A stretch of DNA of 64,000 nt from Siccirubricoccus phaeus. GTDB taxonomy: Bacteria > Pseudomonadota > Alphaproteobacteria > Acetobacterales > Acetobacteraceae. The position numbers and the translations under genes were made by a program. The DNA lies in the NCBI RefSeq assembly GCF_008360935.1, contig NZ_SRXO01000009.1:156097-220096 (forward strand), given 5' to 3'. The notes below the pieces were generated by a model. It searched no databases. It was given only the letters and a program-made list of their open reading frames with translations, and had not been told where the DNA came from. Positions 53,529 to 62,816 of this stretch are shown piece after piece (position 1 is the stretch's first letter; each line of letters begins with the position of its first letter).

Positions 53529-54148
53529 GCGGCACGGAGCCGGCGCTGCTGCGGGGGGCGCGCACCCTCCGCGGCGCCGTGGCCTGGCTGGCGACGGTAA
53601 TGGCCTATCTGGCGGGCTGGAATTACGTGGCCTGCGCGCTGTTCATCACCGGCGATGTGGTGGGGCGGCAATTCGGCCATTCCTCCGCCGCCACCATCGA
53701 GATCACCGGCTATATGCTGGCCGCGGGCATCGCCTGGGGGCTGGCGCACACCCTGGCGCGACGGGCGCATATCCGCGTGGATGTATGGGTGAACAAGCTG
53801 CCGCTCGGGCTGCGCGCCGTGCTGCATCTCGTCTCGCTGCTGCTGCTGGGCAGCTTCGCGGTCTTCGCCGCCTGGGCGGCGCTGGAGCTGGTGGATGAGA
53901 GCCTGCTGTTCGATGCACATGACAATTCGGCGCTGCGCGTGCCGCTGGTGATCCCGCAGGGCATCTGGACCTTCGGCATCCTCGCCTTCTGCGTGATGAT
54001 CGCCGTGCTGGCGCTGGAATCCGCGCTCTCCCTGCTGTTCGGGCGGGCAGAGGAGCTGGACCGGCTGCTCGGCTCCCGCACCATCGATGACGAGGCGGCG
54101 GAAGCGCTGGAAGCGGTGGAGATGGCGCGCGAGGGCACTGCCCCATGA
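53525..54148 (+). CDS. dctQ: TRAP transporter small permease (DctQ family)
   Basis: 207 residues from GTG 53525 overlapping the dctP-type stop (GTGA). Four helices: YLAGWNYVACALFITGDVVGRQF (with the family GDVxxR), YMLAAGIAWGLAHTLARRAHIRVDVW, LVSLLLLGSFAVFAAWAALEL, and the last near WTFGILAFCVMIAVLAL. The cytoplasmic tail is acidic. Inner-membrane helper of the large permease. Confidence 0.88.
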   Translation: MSGTEPALLRGARTLRGAVAWLATVMAYLAGWNYVACALFITGDVVGRQFGHSSAATIEITGYMLAAGIAWGLAHTLARRAHIRVDVWVNKLPLGLRAVLHLVSLLLLGSFAVFAAWAALELVDESLLFDAHDNSALRVPLVIPQGIWTFGILAFCVMIAVLALESALSLLFGRAEELDRLLGSRTIDDEAAEALEAVEMAREGTAP

Positions 54149-55509
54149 TCGCGGTGGTGTTCCTGCTGCTGCTGCTGGCGGTCGCCATTTTCGCCGCGGC
54201 CACCGGCGGCCAGGCGGTGCCGGTGGTGGAGATCCTCGGCCTGACCGGCGTGTTCCTGCTGTTCTTCGGGGCGGGCGTCTATATCGCCGCGGTGCTGGGG
54301 CTGCTCGGCATCCTCATCGGCCTGACCTTCTCCGACCGCCCCTGGTGGGCGTTTGCGGGGCAGACGCTGTGGGGGCCGTCCTCGAATTTCGTGCTGGTCG
54401 CCGTGCCGCTGTTTCTCCTGATGGGGGAGATATTGCTGCGCGCCGGCCTCTCGGACCGGCTCTACCGGGCGCTGAATGTCTGGCTGAACCGGCTGCCGGG
54501 CGGGCTGCTGCACACCAACATCGTCTCCTGCGCGGTGTTCTCCGCCATTTCCGGCTCCTCGGTCGCCACGGCGGCGACCATGGGCTCCGTCGCGCTGCCC
54601 TATTTCAACAACTCCGCCTACAGCCAGCGCATGGTGCTGGGCTCGCTGGCGGCGGGCGGGGCGCTGGGCAACCTCATCCCGCCGGGCATCACCTTCATCA
54701 TCTACGGGCTCATCACCGAGACCTCGGTCGGCGCGCTCTATATCGCGGCGCTGCTGCCTTCCATTCTCGTCACCGGCCTCTTCATCCTGGTCATCCTGAT
54801 CCATGGCTGGACCCATCCGCTGCCGCGACCGGAGCGGCTGCCGCTGGGCATGAAGCTGCGCGCGCTGCTCGATCTGGTGCCGACCCTGCTGCTGATGCTG
54901 CTGGTGCTCGGCTCCATCTATGCCGGCTTCGCCACGCCCACCGAGGCAGCGGCGCTCGGCGTGGTCGGCGCCGCGGTCTTCGCCGCCATCGAGGGCAAGC
55001 TTTCCTTTCGCCTGCTGAATGCCAGCGCCGAGGCGACGGCGCGCAACACCGCGCTGCTCGGCCTCATCATCTTCGGCGCCTACCTGCTGAACTACCTGCT
55101 GACGGCGATCAACGTGCCGCAGACTCTGGCGGGCTTCATCGGCGGGCTGCCCCTGCCGCCCTGGGCCATCATGGCCTGCATCCTGGCGCTCTATCTGGCG
55201 CTCGGCACCTTCATGGAGGGATTCTCCATGATCATCACCACCGTTCCGGTGGTGTTCCCCATCGTCACGGCGCTGGGCTATGACCCGATCTGGTTCGGAG
55301 TGATGGTGACCATGCTGGTGGAGATCGCCCAGATCAGCCCGCCGGACGGCACGGTGATGTATGTTCTGCAGGGCATGCGGCCGAAGCCGGGGCCGATCAC
55401 CGACGTTTTCACCGGGGTGATGCCCTTCCTCGCGGCCTATCTGCTGGCGGTGGTGCTGATGATGATCTGGCCGGGGATTGCGTTGTGGCTGCCGAAGGTT
55501 ATGGGTTGA
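54145..55509 (+). CDS. dctM: TRAP transporter large permease (DctM family)
   Basis: 454 residues, ~12 helices. VAVPLFLLMGEILLRAGLSDRLY, SCAVFSAISGSSVATAATMG, GGALGNLIPPGITFIIYGLITETSVGALY and QISPPDGTVMYVLQGM are the conserved DctM signatures. Na+-driven uptake of the substrate bound by the P protein. ATG overlaps the dctQ-type stop. Confidence 0.92.
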   Translation: MIAVVFLLLLLAVAIFAAATGGQAVPVVEILGLTGVFLLFFGAGVYIAAVLGLLGILIGLTFSDRPWWAFAGQTLWGPSSNFVLVAVPLFLLMGEILLRAGLSDRLYRALNVWLNRLPGGLLHTNIVSCAVFSAISGSSVATAATMGSVALPYFNNSAYSQRMVLGSLAAGGALGNLIPPGITFIIYGLITETSVGALYIAALLPSILVTGLFILVILIHGWTHPLPRPERLPLGMKLRALLDLVPTLLLMLLVLGSIYAGFATPTEAAALGVVGAAVFAAIEGKLSFRLLNASAEATARNTALLGLIIFGAYLLNYLLTAINVPQTLAGFIGGLPLPPWAIMACILALYLALGTFMEGFSMIITTVPVVFPIVTALGYDPIWFGVMVTMLVEIAQISPPDGTVMYVLQGMRPKPGPITDVFTGVMPFLAAYLLAVVLMMIWPGIALWLPKVMG

Positions 55510-55513
55510 GGCC

Positions 55514-57571
55514 ATGAGCGAGAGACCCATCCGCATCGCCGTCGATATCGGCGGCACCTTCACCGATCTGCAGGTGCTGGATTCGCGCAGCGGCGCCGTC
55601 CGCGCCTGGAAGACGCCGACCACGCCGGAGGACCCCTCCATCGGGCTGATGCGCGGCGTGGAGGAGGCAGCGTCGCGCTTCGGCTTCGCCCTGGCGGAGG
55701 TGGGGTTGCTGCTGCACGGCACCACCATCGCCACCAACGCGGTGCTCGAACGCAAGCTGGCCCGGGGCGTGCTGCTGACCACGGCGGGCTTCGAGGATGT
55801 GCTGGAGATCAACCGCCATGTGCGGCGCGAGCTGTACAAGGTCGATCCCGACCCCTTCCCCTGCCTGATCGAGCGTGACCGTCGCCTCGGCGTGCCGGAA
55901 CGCCTGCGGGCCGATGGCAGCGTGGAGGCACCGCTGGACGAGGCGGCGCTGCCCGCCCTGCTGGCGAAGCTGGACGCGCTGGGCGCCGAGGCTGTCGCGG
56001 TCTGCCTGCTGCACAGCTACCGCAACCCGGCGCATGAGCAGCGGCTGAAGGCGCTGCTGGCCGAGGCGCGGCCGGGGCTGCCGGTTTCGCTCTCCAGCGA
56101 AGTCAGCCCGGAGATCCGGGAGTATGAGCGTGCCAGCACCGCCGTGCTGAACGCCGTGCTGGTGCCGGTGGTGAAGGCCTATCTGGACCGGCTGGAGCGC
56201 CGCCTCGGTGAGAGCGGCTTCAACCCGCTGGTCTTCCTGGTGCAGTCCAATGGCGGCGTGTGCAGCCTGCGCACCGCGGCGGAGCAGCCGGCGCGGCTAC
56301 TGCTCTCCGGCCCCTCCGGCGGCGCGCTGGCGGCGGGGCGCATCGCCACGCTGCTGGCGCGGCCGAACCTGGTCGCGGTGGATATGGGCGGCACCAGCTA
56401 CGACGTCTCCATCGTGCAGGATGGTCGGGTGTCCGTAGTGACGCAGGGGGAGATCGACCGGCTGCCGGTGCGCCTGCCCATGGTGGAGATGCGCACCATC
56501 GGCGCCGGCGGCGGTTCCATCGCCAGCGTGGATCATGGCGGGCGGCTGAGCGTCGGCCCGCGCAGCGCCGGCGCGCGGCCGGGGCCGGTCTCCTATGGGC
56601 GCGGCGGCACGGAACCCACCGTGACGGATGCCAACCTGGCGCTGGGGCGGCTGGATCCGGACTACTTCCTGGGTGGCGCGATGACGCTGGACATGCCGGC
56701 GACGCGGGCTGCCATCGAAGCGAAGGTGGGCGCGCCGCTCGGCCTCTCGCCGGAGGCGGCGGCGGAGGGTATCCTCACCGTCGTCAACGCCAACCTTGGC
56801 GCCGCGGTGCGGCTTTCGCTGTTCGAGAAGGGGCTGGACCCGCGCGATTTCTCGCTGCTGTCCTTCGGCGGCGCGGGCGGGCTGCACGCCATCGACGTGG
56901 CGGCGGAAATGGGCATCGGCGAGGTGATCTTCCCGGCCGAGCCCGGCACGCTTTCCGCCTATGGCATCCTCTATTCCGATCTGGTGCAGGACATCGCGCG
57001 GTCCCGCGTGTTGCCGGCGGTGGCGGAGAGCCTGCCGGAGATCGGCGCGCTGATCGGCGCGCTGCGCGAGGAGGCGGAGGCGCGGCTGGCGGCGGATGGC
57101 GTGGCGGCTTCGGCACGGCTGCTCGAGGTCGCGGTGGATATGCGCTATCACGGCCAGGCCTTCGAGCTGCTGGTGCCCTGGGGCGAGGTGGCGGCACCGG
57201 ATGCGGCGGCCTTGGCAACGCTGCTGGCGCGCTTTCACGCCATGCACCGCCAGCGCTTCAGCTACGCCGACGAAGCCGAGGCGGTGGAGCTGGTGACCTT
57301 CCGCGTCATCGCCACCGGACGGCTGCCGAAGCCCGATGCCGCGGTGGCGCCGCCCGCGGCGCGCCCGGCGCTGAAAGGCAGGCGCCGGGTGCATGAGGAC
57401 GGCGAGTGGCGCGAACTGCCGGTCTGGGACCGGGAGGCGCTGAAGCCGGAGGACCGCATCGCCGGCCCCGCCATCGTCGAGGAAGCCTTCGCCACCCATT
57501 GGATCGGCCGGGGCTGGAGTGCCGCACTCGGCGCCGCCGGCGCGCTGATCGCGCGGAGGGACGCGCCATGA
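55514..57571 (+). CDS. Hydantoinase A/oxoprolinase family protein
   Basis: 685 residues from ATG 55514, 4 nt after dctM. IRIAVDIGGTFTDLQVLD, LLHGTTIATNAVLERKLARGVLLTTAGFEDVLEI, AVDMGGTSYDVSIV and SLLSFGGAGGLHAIDVAAEMGIGEV identify HyuA. Differs in sequence from the other two HyuA-type copies, so probably a different cyclic substrate. Confidence 0.92.
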   Translation: MSERPIRIAVDIGGTFTDLQVLDSRSGAVRAWKTPTTPEDPSIGLMRGVEEAASRFGFALAEVGLLLHGTTIATNAVLERKLARGVLLTTAGFEDVLEINRHVRRELYKVDPDPFPCLIERDRRLGVPERLRADGSVEAPLDEAALPALLAKLDALGAEAVAVCLLHSYRNPAHEQRLKALLAEARPGLPVSLSSEVSPEIREYERASTAVLNAVLVPVVKAYLDRLERRLGESGFNPLVFLVQSNGGVCSLRTAAEQPARLLLSGPSGGALAAGRIATLLARPNLVAVDMGGTSYDVSIVQDGRVSVVTQGEIDRLPVRLPMVEMRTIGAGGGSIASVDHGGRLSVGPRSAGARPGPVSYGRGGTEPTVTDANLALGRLDPDYFLGGAMTLDMPATRAAIEAKVGAPLGLSPEAAAEGILTVVNANLGAAVRLSLFEKGLDPRDFSLLSFGGAGGLHAIDVAAEMGIGEVIFPAEPGTLSAYGILYSDLVQDIARSRVLPAVAESLPEIGALIGALREEAEARLAADGVAASARLLEVAVDMRYHGQAFELLVPWGEVAAPDAAALATLLARFHAMHRQRFSYADEAEAVELVTFRVIATGRLPKPDAAVAPPAARPALKGRRRVHEDGEWRELPVWDREALKPEDRIAGPAIVEEAFATHWIGRGWSAALGAAGALIARRDAP

Positions 57572-59208
57572 GCAAGACACCCCTGGGCCCCATCGAGATC
57601 GAGGTCATCCGCAACGCGCTGACCGCCGCGGCCGCCGAGATGGACGTCACCATCTGGCGCACCAGCCGCAGCACCATCGTGCGGGAGCTGCTGGACTACT
57701 CCACCGCGGTCTTCGACGCGGAGGGGAACAATTTGGCGCAATCCGCCCGCATCCCCAGCCACCTGAACAGCATGTCCCACTTCCTGCGGGAGTTGCTGGA
57801 CAAATGGGTGGACCCAGAGAGCTGGGGGCCGGATGACGTCGTCATCTCCAACGACCCCTATTGCGGCGGCCAGCATTTGCCGGACATCACCGCCTTCAAG
57901 CCGGTGTTCCATGAAGGCAAGCGCATCGCCTTCGTCGGCGCGCTTTGCCACCATATCGATGTGGGCGGTCTCGTCGCCGGCAGCTATGCGGCGAAGGCGA
58001 TCGAGATCTTCCAGGAAGGTCTGCGCATCCCACCCGTAAAGCTCATCGAGAAGGGCGTCCGGAACGAGGGCGTCTGGGCGATGATCCGACAGAACATCCG
58101 CAAGCCGGATCTGCTGCTGGGCGACCTCAACAGCCAGATCGCGTCGCTGGAAGTCGGTGCCACGGCGCTGCGTCGCCTCGCCGCGCGCTATGGCGCGGAG
58201 GGGATGATCGAGGCTGGGCGCCGCATCCTCGATATGAGCGAGGCGGCGATGCGCGCCGCCATCAGCCGCATGCCGGATGGCACCTATGAGTTCACCGACT
58301 GGCTGGACGATGACGGCATCGACCTGGGCAAGCCGATCAAGCTGCATGTCGCGGTGACGATCAAGGGCGATGCCATCTCGGTCGATCTCTCCGGCTGCTC
58401 CCCCCAGGTGCAGGGGCCGACCAATGCGACGCTGGCCAGCAGCAATGCCGCGGTGATGTTCGCGGTGATGTCGGCTTGCGACGAGCCCTTCGCCGCCAAT
58501 GCCGGCTGCTACCGCCCCGTCACCACCATCGCGCCGGAAGGGCTGGTGGTGAATGCACGGCATCCGGCGCCGGTGGTGCACCGTATCGCGGTGACGCACC
58601 GGCTGCTGAACGCCATGTTCGGCGCGCTGCACCAGGCGGTGCCGGACCGCATCCCGGCGGCCTATTACGGCAATTCCTATGTCTGCACCTTCCAGACAGT
58701 GGCCGAGGATGCCTCCCGCGAGGTGCTGGTGGAGATCGAGATCGGCGGCACCGGGGCGCATCCGGCGAAGGACGGGGTGAACGCCCTCTCGGCCGGCATG
58801 CACAACAACGCCAACATCCCGATCGAGATGATCGAGGCGCAGACGCCGCTGACCATTACGCGCTACGGGCTCATCCCCGGCAGCGGCGGCGCGGGGCAAA
58901 GGCGCGGCGGGCTGGGCCTGGCCCGGGAATGGCGCATCGACAGCCCGCGCTGCTTCTTCACCGCCAATATGGACCGCTTCGTCCACGCGCCCTATGGGCT
59001 GGCCGGCGGCGGGCCGGCCTCGGTCGGGCGGCTGGTGCTGGTGCGCGACGGCGAGGAGTCCCCGCTGCCGCCGAAATGCGACAACGTGCCGCTGCAGCAG
59101 GGCGACCGGGTGCGGCTGGAGACCTCCGGCGGCGGCGGCTTCGGCGATCCGGCGTCGCGCGCCGCCGAGGCGGTGGCGCGCGACCGGCGCCTCGGCTACG
59201 CCACATGA
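57568..59208 (+). CDS. Hydantoinase B/oxoprolinase family protein
   Basis: 546 residues. ATG overlaps the hyuA-type stop (ATGA). IEIEVIRNALTAAAAEMDVTIWRTSRSTIVRELLDYSTAVFD, VVISNDPYCGGQHLPDI, GALCHHIDVGGLVAGSYAA and ETSGGGGFGDPASRAAEAVARD define HyuB. Partner of the preceding gene; cytoplasmic. Confidence 0.92.
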   Translation: MSKTPLGPIEIEVIRNALTAAAAEMDVTIWRTSRSTIVRELLDYSTAVFDAEGNNLAQSARIPSHLNSMSHFLRELLDKWVDPESWGPDDVVISNDPYCGGQHLPDITAFKPVFHEGKRIAFVGALCHHIDVGGLVAGSYAAKAIEIFQEGLRIPPVKLIEKGVRNEGVWAMIRQNIRKPDLLLGDLNSQIASLEVGATALRRLAARYGAEGMIEAGRRILDMSEAAMRAAISRMPDGTYEFTDWLDDDGIDLGKPIKLHVAVTIKGDAISVDLSGCSPQVQGPTNATLASSNAAVMFAVMSACDEPFAANAGCYRPVTTIAPEGLVVNARHPAPVVHRIAVTHRLLNAMFGALHQAVPDRIPAAYYGNSYVCTFQTVAEDASREVLVEIEIGGTGAHPAKDGVNALSAGMHNNANIPIEMIEAQTPLTITRYGLIPGSGGAGQRRGGLGLAREWRIDSPRCFFTANMDRFVHAPYGLAGGGPASVGRLVLVRDGEESPLPPKCDNVPLQQGDRVRLETSGGGGFGDPASRAAEAVARDRRLGYAT

Positions 59209-59684
59209 GCTTTGACCCGAAGCAGCACCGGCTGGTGCCGCAGCAGCGCTGGTTCGAGGATTTCACCCTCGGTGAGCGCTTCCCGCTGCCCTCCCGCACC
59301 ATGACGAGCGGGATCTTCGCCGCCTTCCAGGTGGCCTCCGGCGACAACCACCCGATCCACTACGATGCCGAGTTCTGCAAGGCGCATGGGCTGCCGGGCA
59401 TGCTGGCGCATGGCTACCAGGTGGCGATCCAGAGCTGCGCCGGCGCCGGCCTCTTCCCCTTCATGGTCGAGGAATCGCTGAAGGGCTTCCTCGAGCAATC
59501 GACGCGCTTCCTGCATCCGGTGATCTGCGGCGACACGCTCTACCCGCTGCTCACCGTGGATGAGCTGACGCCGCAGCGCAGCACGGGCATCCTCGGCCTC
59601 GCCATCGCCATCCACAACCAGCAGGGCAAGCTGGTGATGGATGGGCGGCAGCGCTATCTGCTGCGGAAGCGCCCCGCCGCCTGA
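59205..59684 (+). CDS. MaoC-family dehydratase
   Basis: 159 residues, MSFDPKQHRLVPQQRWFEDF. ATG overlaps the hyuB-type stop. RWFEDFTLGERF, FAAFQVASGDNHPIHYDAEFCKAHGLPGMLAHGYQVAIQ is the MaoC hot-dog hydratase motif with the D-N-H-P-I-H pair. Predicted to add water to an enoyl thioester or related acid, downstream of the ring-opening enzymes. Last gene of the eight-gene operon. Confidence 0.92.
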   Translation: MSFDPKQHRLVPQQRWFEDFTLGERFPLPSRTMTSGIFAAFQVASGDNHPIHYDAEFCKAHGLPGMLAHGYQVAIQSCAGAGLFPFMVEESLKGFLEQSTRFLHPVICGDTLYPLLTVDELTPQRSTGILGLAIAIHNQQGKLVMDGRQRYLLRKRPAA

Positions 59685-59704
59685 GCGGCGCGCAGCCGCC
59701 TCCC

Positions 59705-60643
59705 TCAATCCGCCTGACGCAGGCCGGAGACGCGGATCAGCTCGGCATATTTCACCACTTCGGCGCGGACGTAGTCGCCGAAGGCGCGGCGATCGAGGTA
59801 GCGGATGGGGTGGGCGGCGCGGGTCATGCCCTCCACCACGCTCGGCGTGCGCAGCGTCCGCGCGCAGGCGAGGTCGAGGCGCGCCACCGTCTCCTCCGGC
59901 GTGCCGGCGGGGGCGAAGATGCCGGTCCAGAGCGGATAGACCAGGTCATGGCCCTGCTCCCGCATGGTGGGCGTGGCCGGCATGTCCGGGCTGCGCTGCT
60001 CGGCGAAGACGCCGATGGCGTGCAGCCCGTATTGCTGCACCAGATTCGCCTCCGCCGTCAGCATCAGCACCGTCCCGGCCTGCATGGCCAGCACGCTGTC
60101 GCCGGAGCCGCGGAAGGGGATGTGGTTCATCTCGACGTTCAGCGCCCGCAGCAGCCCGGTCATCGCCAGGTGGCCGATGCCGCCGACGCCGCCCGAGGCA
60201 TAGGGAAGCTGCCCGGGATTGGCGCGGGCGCGGGCCTGGATGTCGGCGATGGTGCGGATGCCGGTTTCCTTCGGCGTCATCAGCGTCGCCGGCGCTTCCG
60301 CCACCAGGCAGACGGGGGTGAGCTGGTCCGCCCGGTAGGGCGCGTTGGCGCGGAAGCTGGGCTGGATGGCGATGGCGGCCATGGAGGTGAGCAGCAGCGT
60401 CGCGCCGTCCGGCTTCGATCGCGCCACCTCCGCCGTGCCGATGGTGCCGGTGGCGCCGCCGACATTGCGGATGACGAGCTGGCCGCCGAGTTCCTCCGAA
60501 AAGACGGGCTGGATCAGCCGGCCGATGATGTCCGTGCCGCCGCCGGCCGGCCAGGGGATGATGAGTTGAATCTGCGCCTGTGCCGCCTGCGCCCAGGCCA
60601 GGCAGGCGGCCGCGCAAACGGCCAGCAGCGAAGCTTTCCGCAT
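59705..60643 (-). CDS. Bug/TctC-family solute-binding protein
   Basis: 312 residues. Signal peptide MRKASLLAVCAAACLAWAQAAQAQ. IQLIIPWPAGGGTDIIGRLIQPVF, LVIRNVGGATGTIGTAEVA, YASGGVGGIGHLAMTGLL, MNHIPFRGSGDSVLAMQAG and MRQGHDL-type MREQGHDLVYPLWTGI follow. A shorter Bug than its neighbours. Convergent with the hydantoinase-TRAP operon. Confidence 0.9.
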   Translation of the reverse strand: MRKASLLAVCAAACLAWAQAAQAQIQLIIPWPAGGGTDIIGRLIQPVFSEELGGQLVIRNVGGATGTIGTAEVARSKPDGATLLLTSMAAIAIQPSFRANAPYRADQLTPVCLVAEAPATLMTPKETGIRTIADIQARARANPGQLPYASGGVGGIGHLAMTGLLRALNVEMNHIPFRGSGDSVLAMQAGTVLMLTAEANLVQQYGLHAIGVFAEQRSPDMPATPTMREQGHDLVYPLWTGIFAPAGTPEETVARLDLACARTLRTPSVVEGMTRAAHPIRYLDRRAFGDYVRAEVVKYAELIRVSGLRQAD

Positions 60644-60731
60644 CGCATTTCCTCCCGTTTAGGCCCCGCTTATGGATGCGGATGCCGGCGGGAAGGCTAA
60701 CGAGGCGGTGCCGGGTGGCGCAACGCCAAAC

Positions 60732-61508
60732 TCAAGCGCTCCCGGGCTCCTGCGGCCCCTGGCGAGGTGTGCTGGAACTCTCCCGCAACCGCAGCGCCGT
60801 CACCGGATCGTCGGTGGTGAAGACATCCACGCCGAGCGCCAGCGCATGGGCGATCTCCCCGGCCGCGTTCACCGCCCAGGCCCCGGCGGAAAGCCGGGCG
60901 GTGCGGATGGCCGCGACGGAATCCGCATCGCAGCGCTCCACCCGCAGCCCGATGCCGCCGATGCCAAGGGCGCGCGCCATGGCGATGGCGCCCGCCAGCC
61001 CCACCGCCTGCTGTATGGCGGGCGCCAGCAGCCAGATGGTCGGTGCCAGCGCCGCCGCCTCCGCCACCGCCGGCGCCTGGAAGCTGGTGAAGACGCAGCG
61101 CCCCGCCATGCCCGCCGCCTGCAGCACCGCCATGGCCCGCGGCAGCAGCCCGGGATAGGGCATGCCCGCGGCGTCCGGCTTCAGCTCGATGCGCAGCGTG
61201 ATGGCGGTGGGGCGGAAGATCTCCACCACCTCGGCGAAGCTCGGCACCACCTCGCCCGCCGTGCCCTTCAGCCGCACCCGGCGCAGCGCGGCCAGGCTCA
61301 GCCCGCGCACGGGGCCCTTGGCCTCCGTCGTGCGGTCCAGCAGCGGGTCGTGGATCACCACCGGCACGTCGTCGGCCGAGAGATGCAGGTCGAACTCCAC
61401 CTGCTCCACCGGCAGGGCGGCGGTGGCGCGGAAGGCGGTGGGGCTGTTCTCCGGCCAGAGGATGGCGCCGCCGCGATGGCTGGCGATGGCGGTGCGGGTC
61501 GTGCTCAT
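60732..61508 (-). CDS. ugpQ: Glycerophosphodiester phosphodiesterase
   Basis: 258 residues. ASHRGGAILWPENSPTAFRAT (His-Arg-Gly-Gly start, Glu of PENS), EFDLHLSADDVPVVIHDPLLDRTTEAKGPV and RIELKPDAAG are the GDPD metal and catalytic motifs. It releases glycerol-3-phosphate from glycerophosphodiesters, cytoplasmic (no signal). ATG overlaps the stop of the DUF2235 gene (ATGA). Confidence 0.9.
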   Translation of the reverse strand: MSTTRTAIASHRGGAILWPENSPTAFRATAALPVEQVEFDLHLSADDVPVVIHDPLLDRTTEAKGPVRGLSLAALRRVRLKGTAGEVVPSFAEVVEIFRPTAITLRIELKPDAAGMPYPGLLPRAMAVLQAAGMAGRCVFTSFQAPAVAEAAALAPTIWLLAPAIQQAVGLAGAIAMARALGIGGIGLRVERCDADSVAAIRTARLSAGAWAVNAAGEIAHALALGVDVFTTDDPVTALRLRESSSTPRQGPQEPGSA

Positions 61509-62716
61509 CCGGGCAGGATGTCCTTCAGGATGCGCCCGAAGGCGCCGAGCTGGCTGGGCGGCGGCGGCGCGGGCAGGGCAGGGGGCTGGACCAGGCTGGC
61601 TGGCCAGCGCAGCCGTACCTCCATATCGTTCAGCGGGGCGTAGCGTGGCGTCAGCTCCAGCCCGCGCAGCGCCGGAGGGAGGGCCAAAGGGAGGGCCAAA
61701 GGGGGGGAGAGAGGGCCAAGGCAGCCATCCTCCGGCGCCAGCCGCAGGGCGATGCTCTGGTGCAGCCTTTCCCCCGTGCGGCCCGGCGTGGCGAAGGGCC
61801 GGCGCGCCTGGGTCCCGCGCGCCTGCCAGATGAGGCCGGCGGCGCTGTCATGCACCGCGCCCATGCCCCAGCAGGCGCGGCGGTCCTGGCGCAGCGCCAG
61901 GTAATCCTCGTCGATCGCCAGCAGGGGGTCCACCTGTCCCGCCATCCAGGCCAGGGCGACGTCCGAAAGCCCGTGGTCGCCATAGCCGCCGCCGATATCG
62001 GAATGCGCCCCGGCGAACCACATCTGCCGCAGCTCCTGGCTGGCCGGGGCATTCGCCGCCTGGAACCACACGGCCGGGGCGAAATCGACGCGCCTTTCAT
62101 CCAGCGCCAGGGCCTGGAAGGCATGCGCCACATGCGGGCCCAGTTCCGTGTCGTGGAATTGGTAGAAATGCGCGAAGCCGTCATCCAGGTTGCCGGGAAT
62201 GCCTAGCGAGCCCACCGTGTCGAACACGCCCATGCAGCGCACCGGCACTTGCGCATGGCGGTCCGGGAAGCGGTCGCGGGCATCCGGGAAGCCGGGCTCC
62301 GCCTTCCGCCGGTAGCCCTCCCACAGCGTGGCGAAATCGTCCATGTCCCGCTTGTGCAGCAGCCCGGCCCAGCCGATCAGCCCGGCGACGCTGCGCACGG
62401 TGTAGGCGCCGCGGGAGAAGCCGAAGAGGAAGATCTCGTCCCCCTCGCAGTAATTATGCGCCAGGAAGGCATAGGCATCCCGCACATTGCGGGAGAGGCC
62501 GAGGCCGATGGCGCCGCCGATCACCTTGTCCACGAAGCCGCCGGTGGTGCCGACGCCGGCATGGTAGAAGACGATCTGCGGGACGAGGCTCGCCCCGCGC
62601 GTGTCGTTCGGCAGGATGGCGCGGGCGATGCGGGTGATGTTGGTGAAATCCTCGGCGCTGTCGGCATCGTTCCAGGTGCCGTCGCAGCAGATGACCAGCC
62701 GCTTGCGATAGGCCAT
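61505..62716 (-). CDS. DUF2235 alpha/beta-hydrolase-like protein
   Basis: 403 residues from MAYRKRLVICCDGTWND (62716). CCDGTWND, FYHAGVGTTGGFVDK, LFGFSRGAYTVRSVAGLIG (G-x-S-x-G nucleophile elbow), VFDTVGSLGIPG and FAGAHSDIGGGYGDHGLSDVALAWM match the DUF2235 family, lipase-like serine hydrolases; some members are type VI effectors or phospholipases. Nothing here indicates a secretion system. Cotranslated with ugpQ. Confidence 0.88.
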   Translation of the reverse strand: MAYRKRLVICCDGTWNDADSAEDFTNITRIARAILPNDTRGASLVPQIVFYHAGVGTTGGFVDKVIGGAIGLGLSRNVRDAYAFLAHNYCEGDEIFLFGFSRGAYTVRSVAGLIGWAGLLHKRDMDDFATLWEGYRRKAEPGFPDARDRFPDRHAQVPVRCMGVFDTVGSLGIPGNLDDGFAHFYQFHDTELGPHVAHAFQALALDERRVDFAPAVWFQAANAPASQELRQMWFAGAHSDIGGGYGDHGLSDVALAWMAGQVDPLLAIDEDYLALRQDRRACWGMGAVHDSAAGLIWQARGTQARRPFATPGRTGERLHQSIALRLAPEDGCLGPLSPPLALPLALPPALRGLELTPRYAPLNDMEVRLRWPASLVQPPALPAPPPPSQLGAFGRILKDILPG

Positions 62717-62816
62717 GCATGCCCCCTTCCGCCCTTCTGGCCCTTCCGCCCTTCTGGCAGCGCAAGGATGCCAGCGGGTGGGGCGTGGCGGCAATGGCGC
62801 TGGTGGCCCCCCGGGC

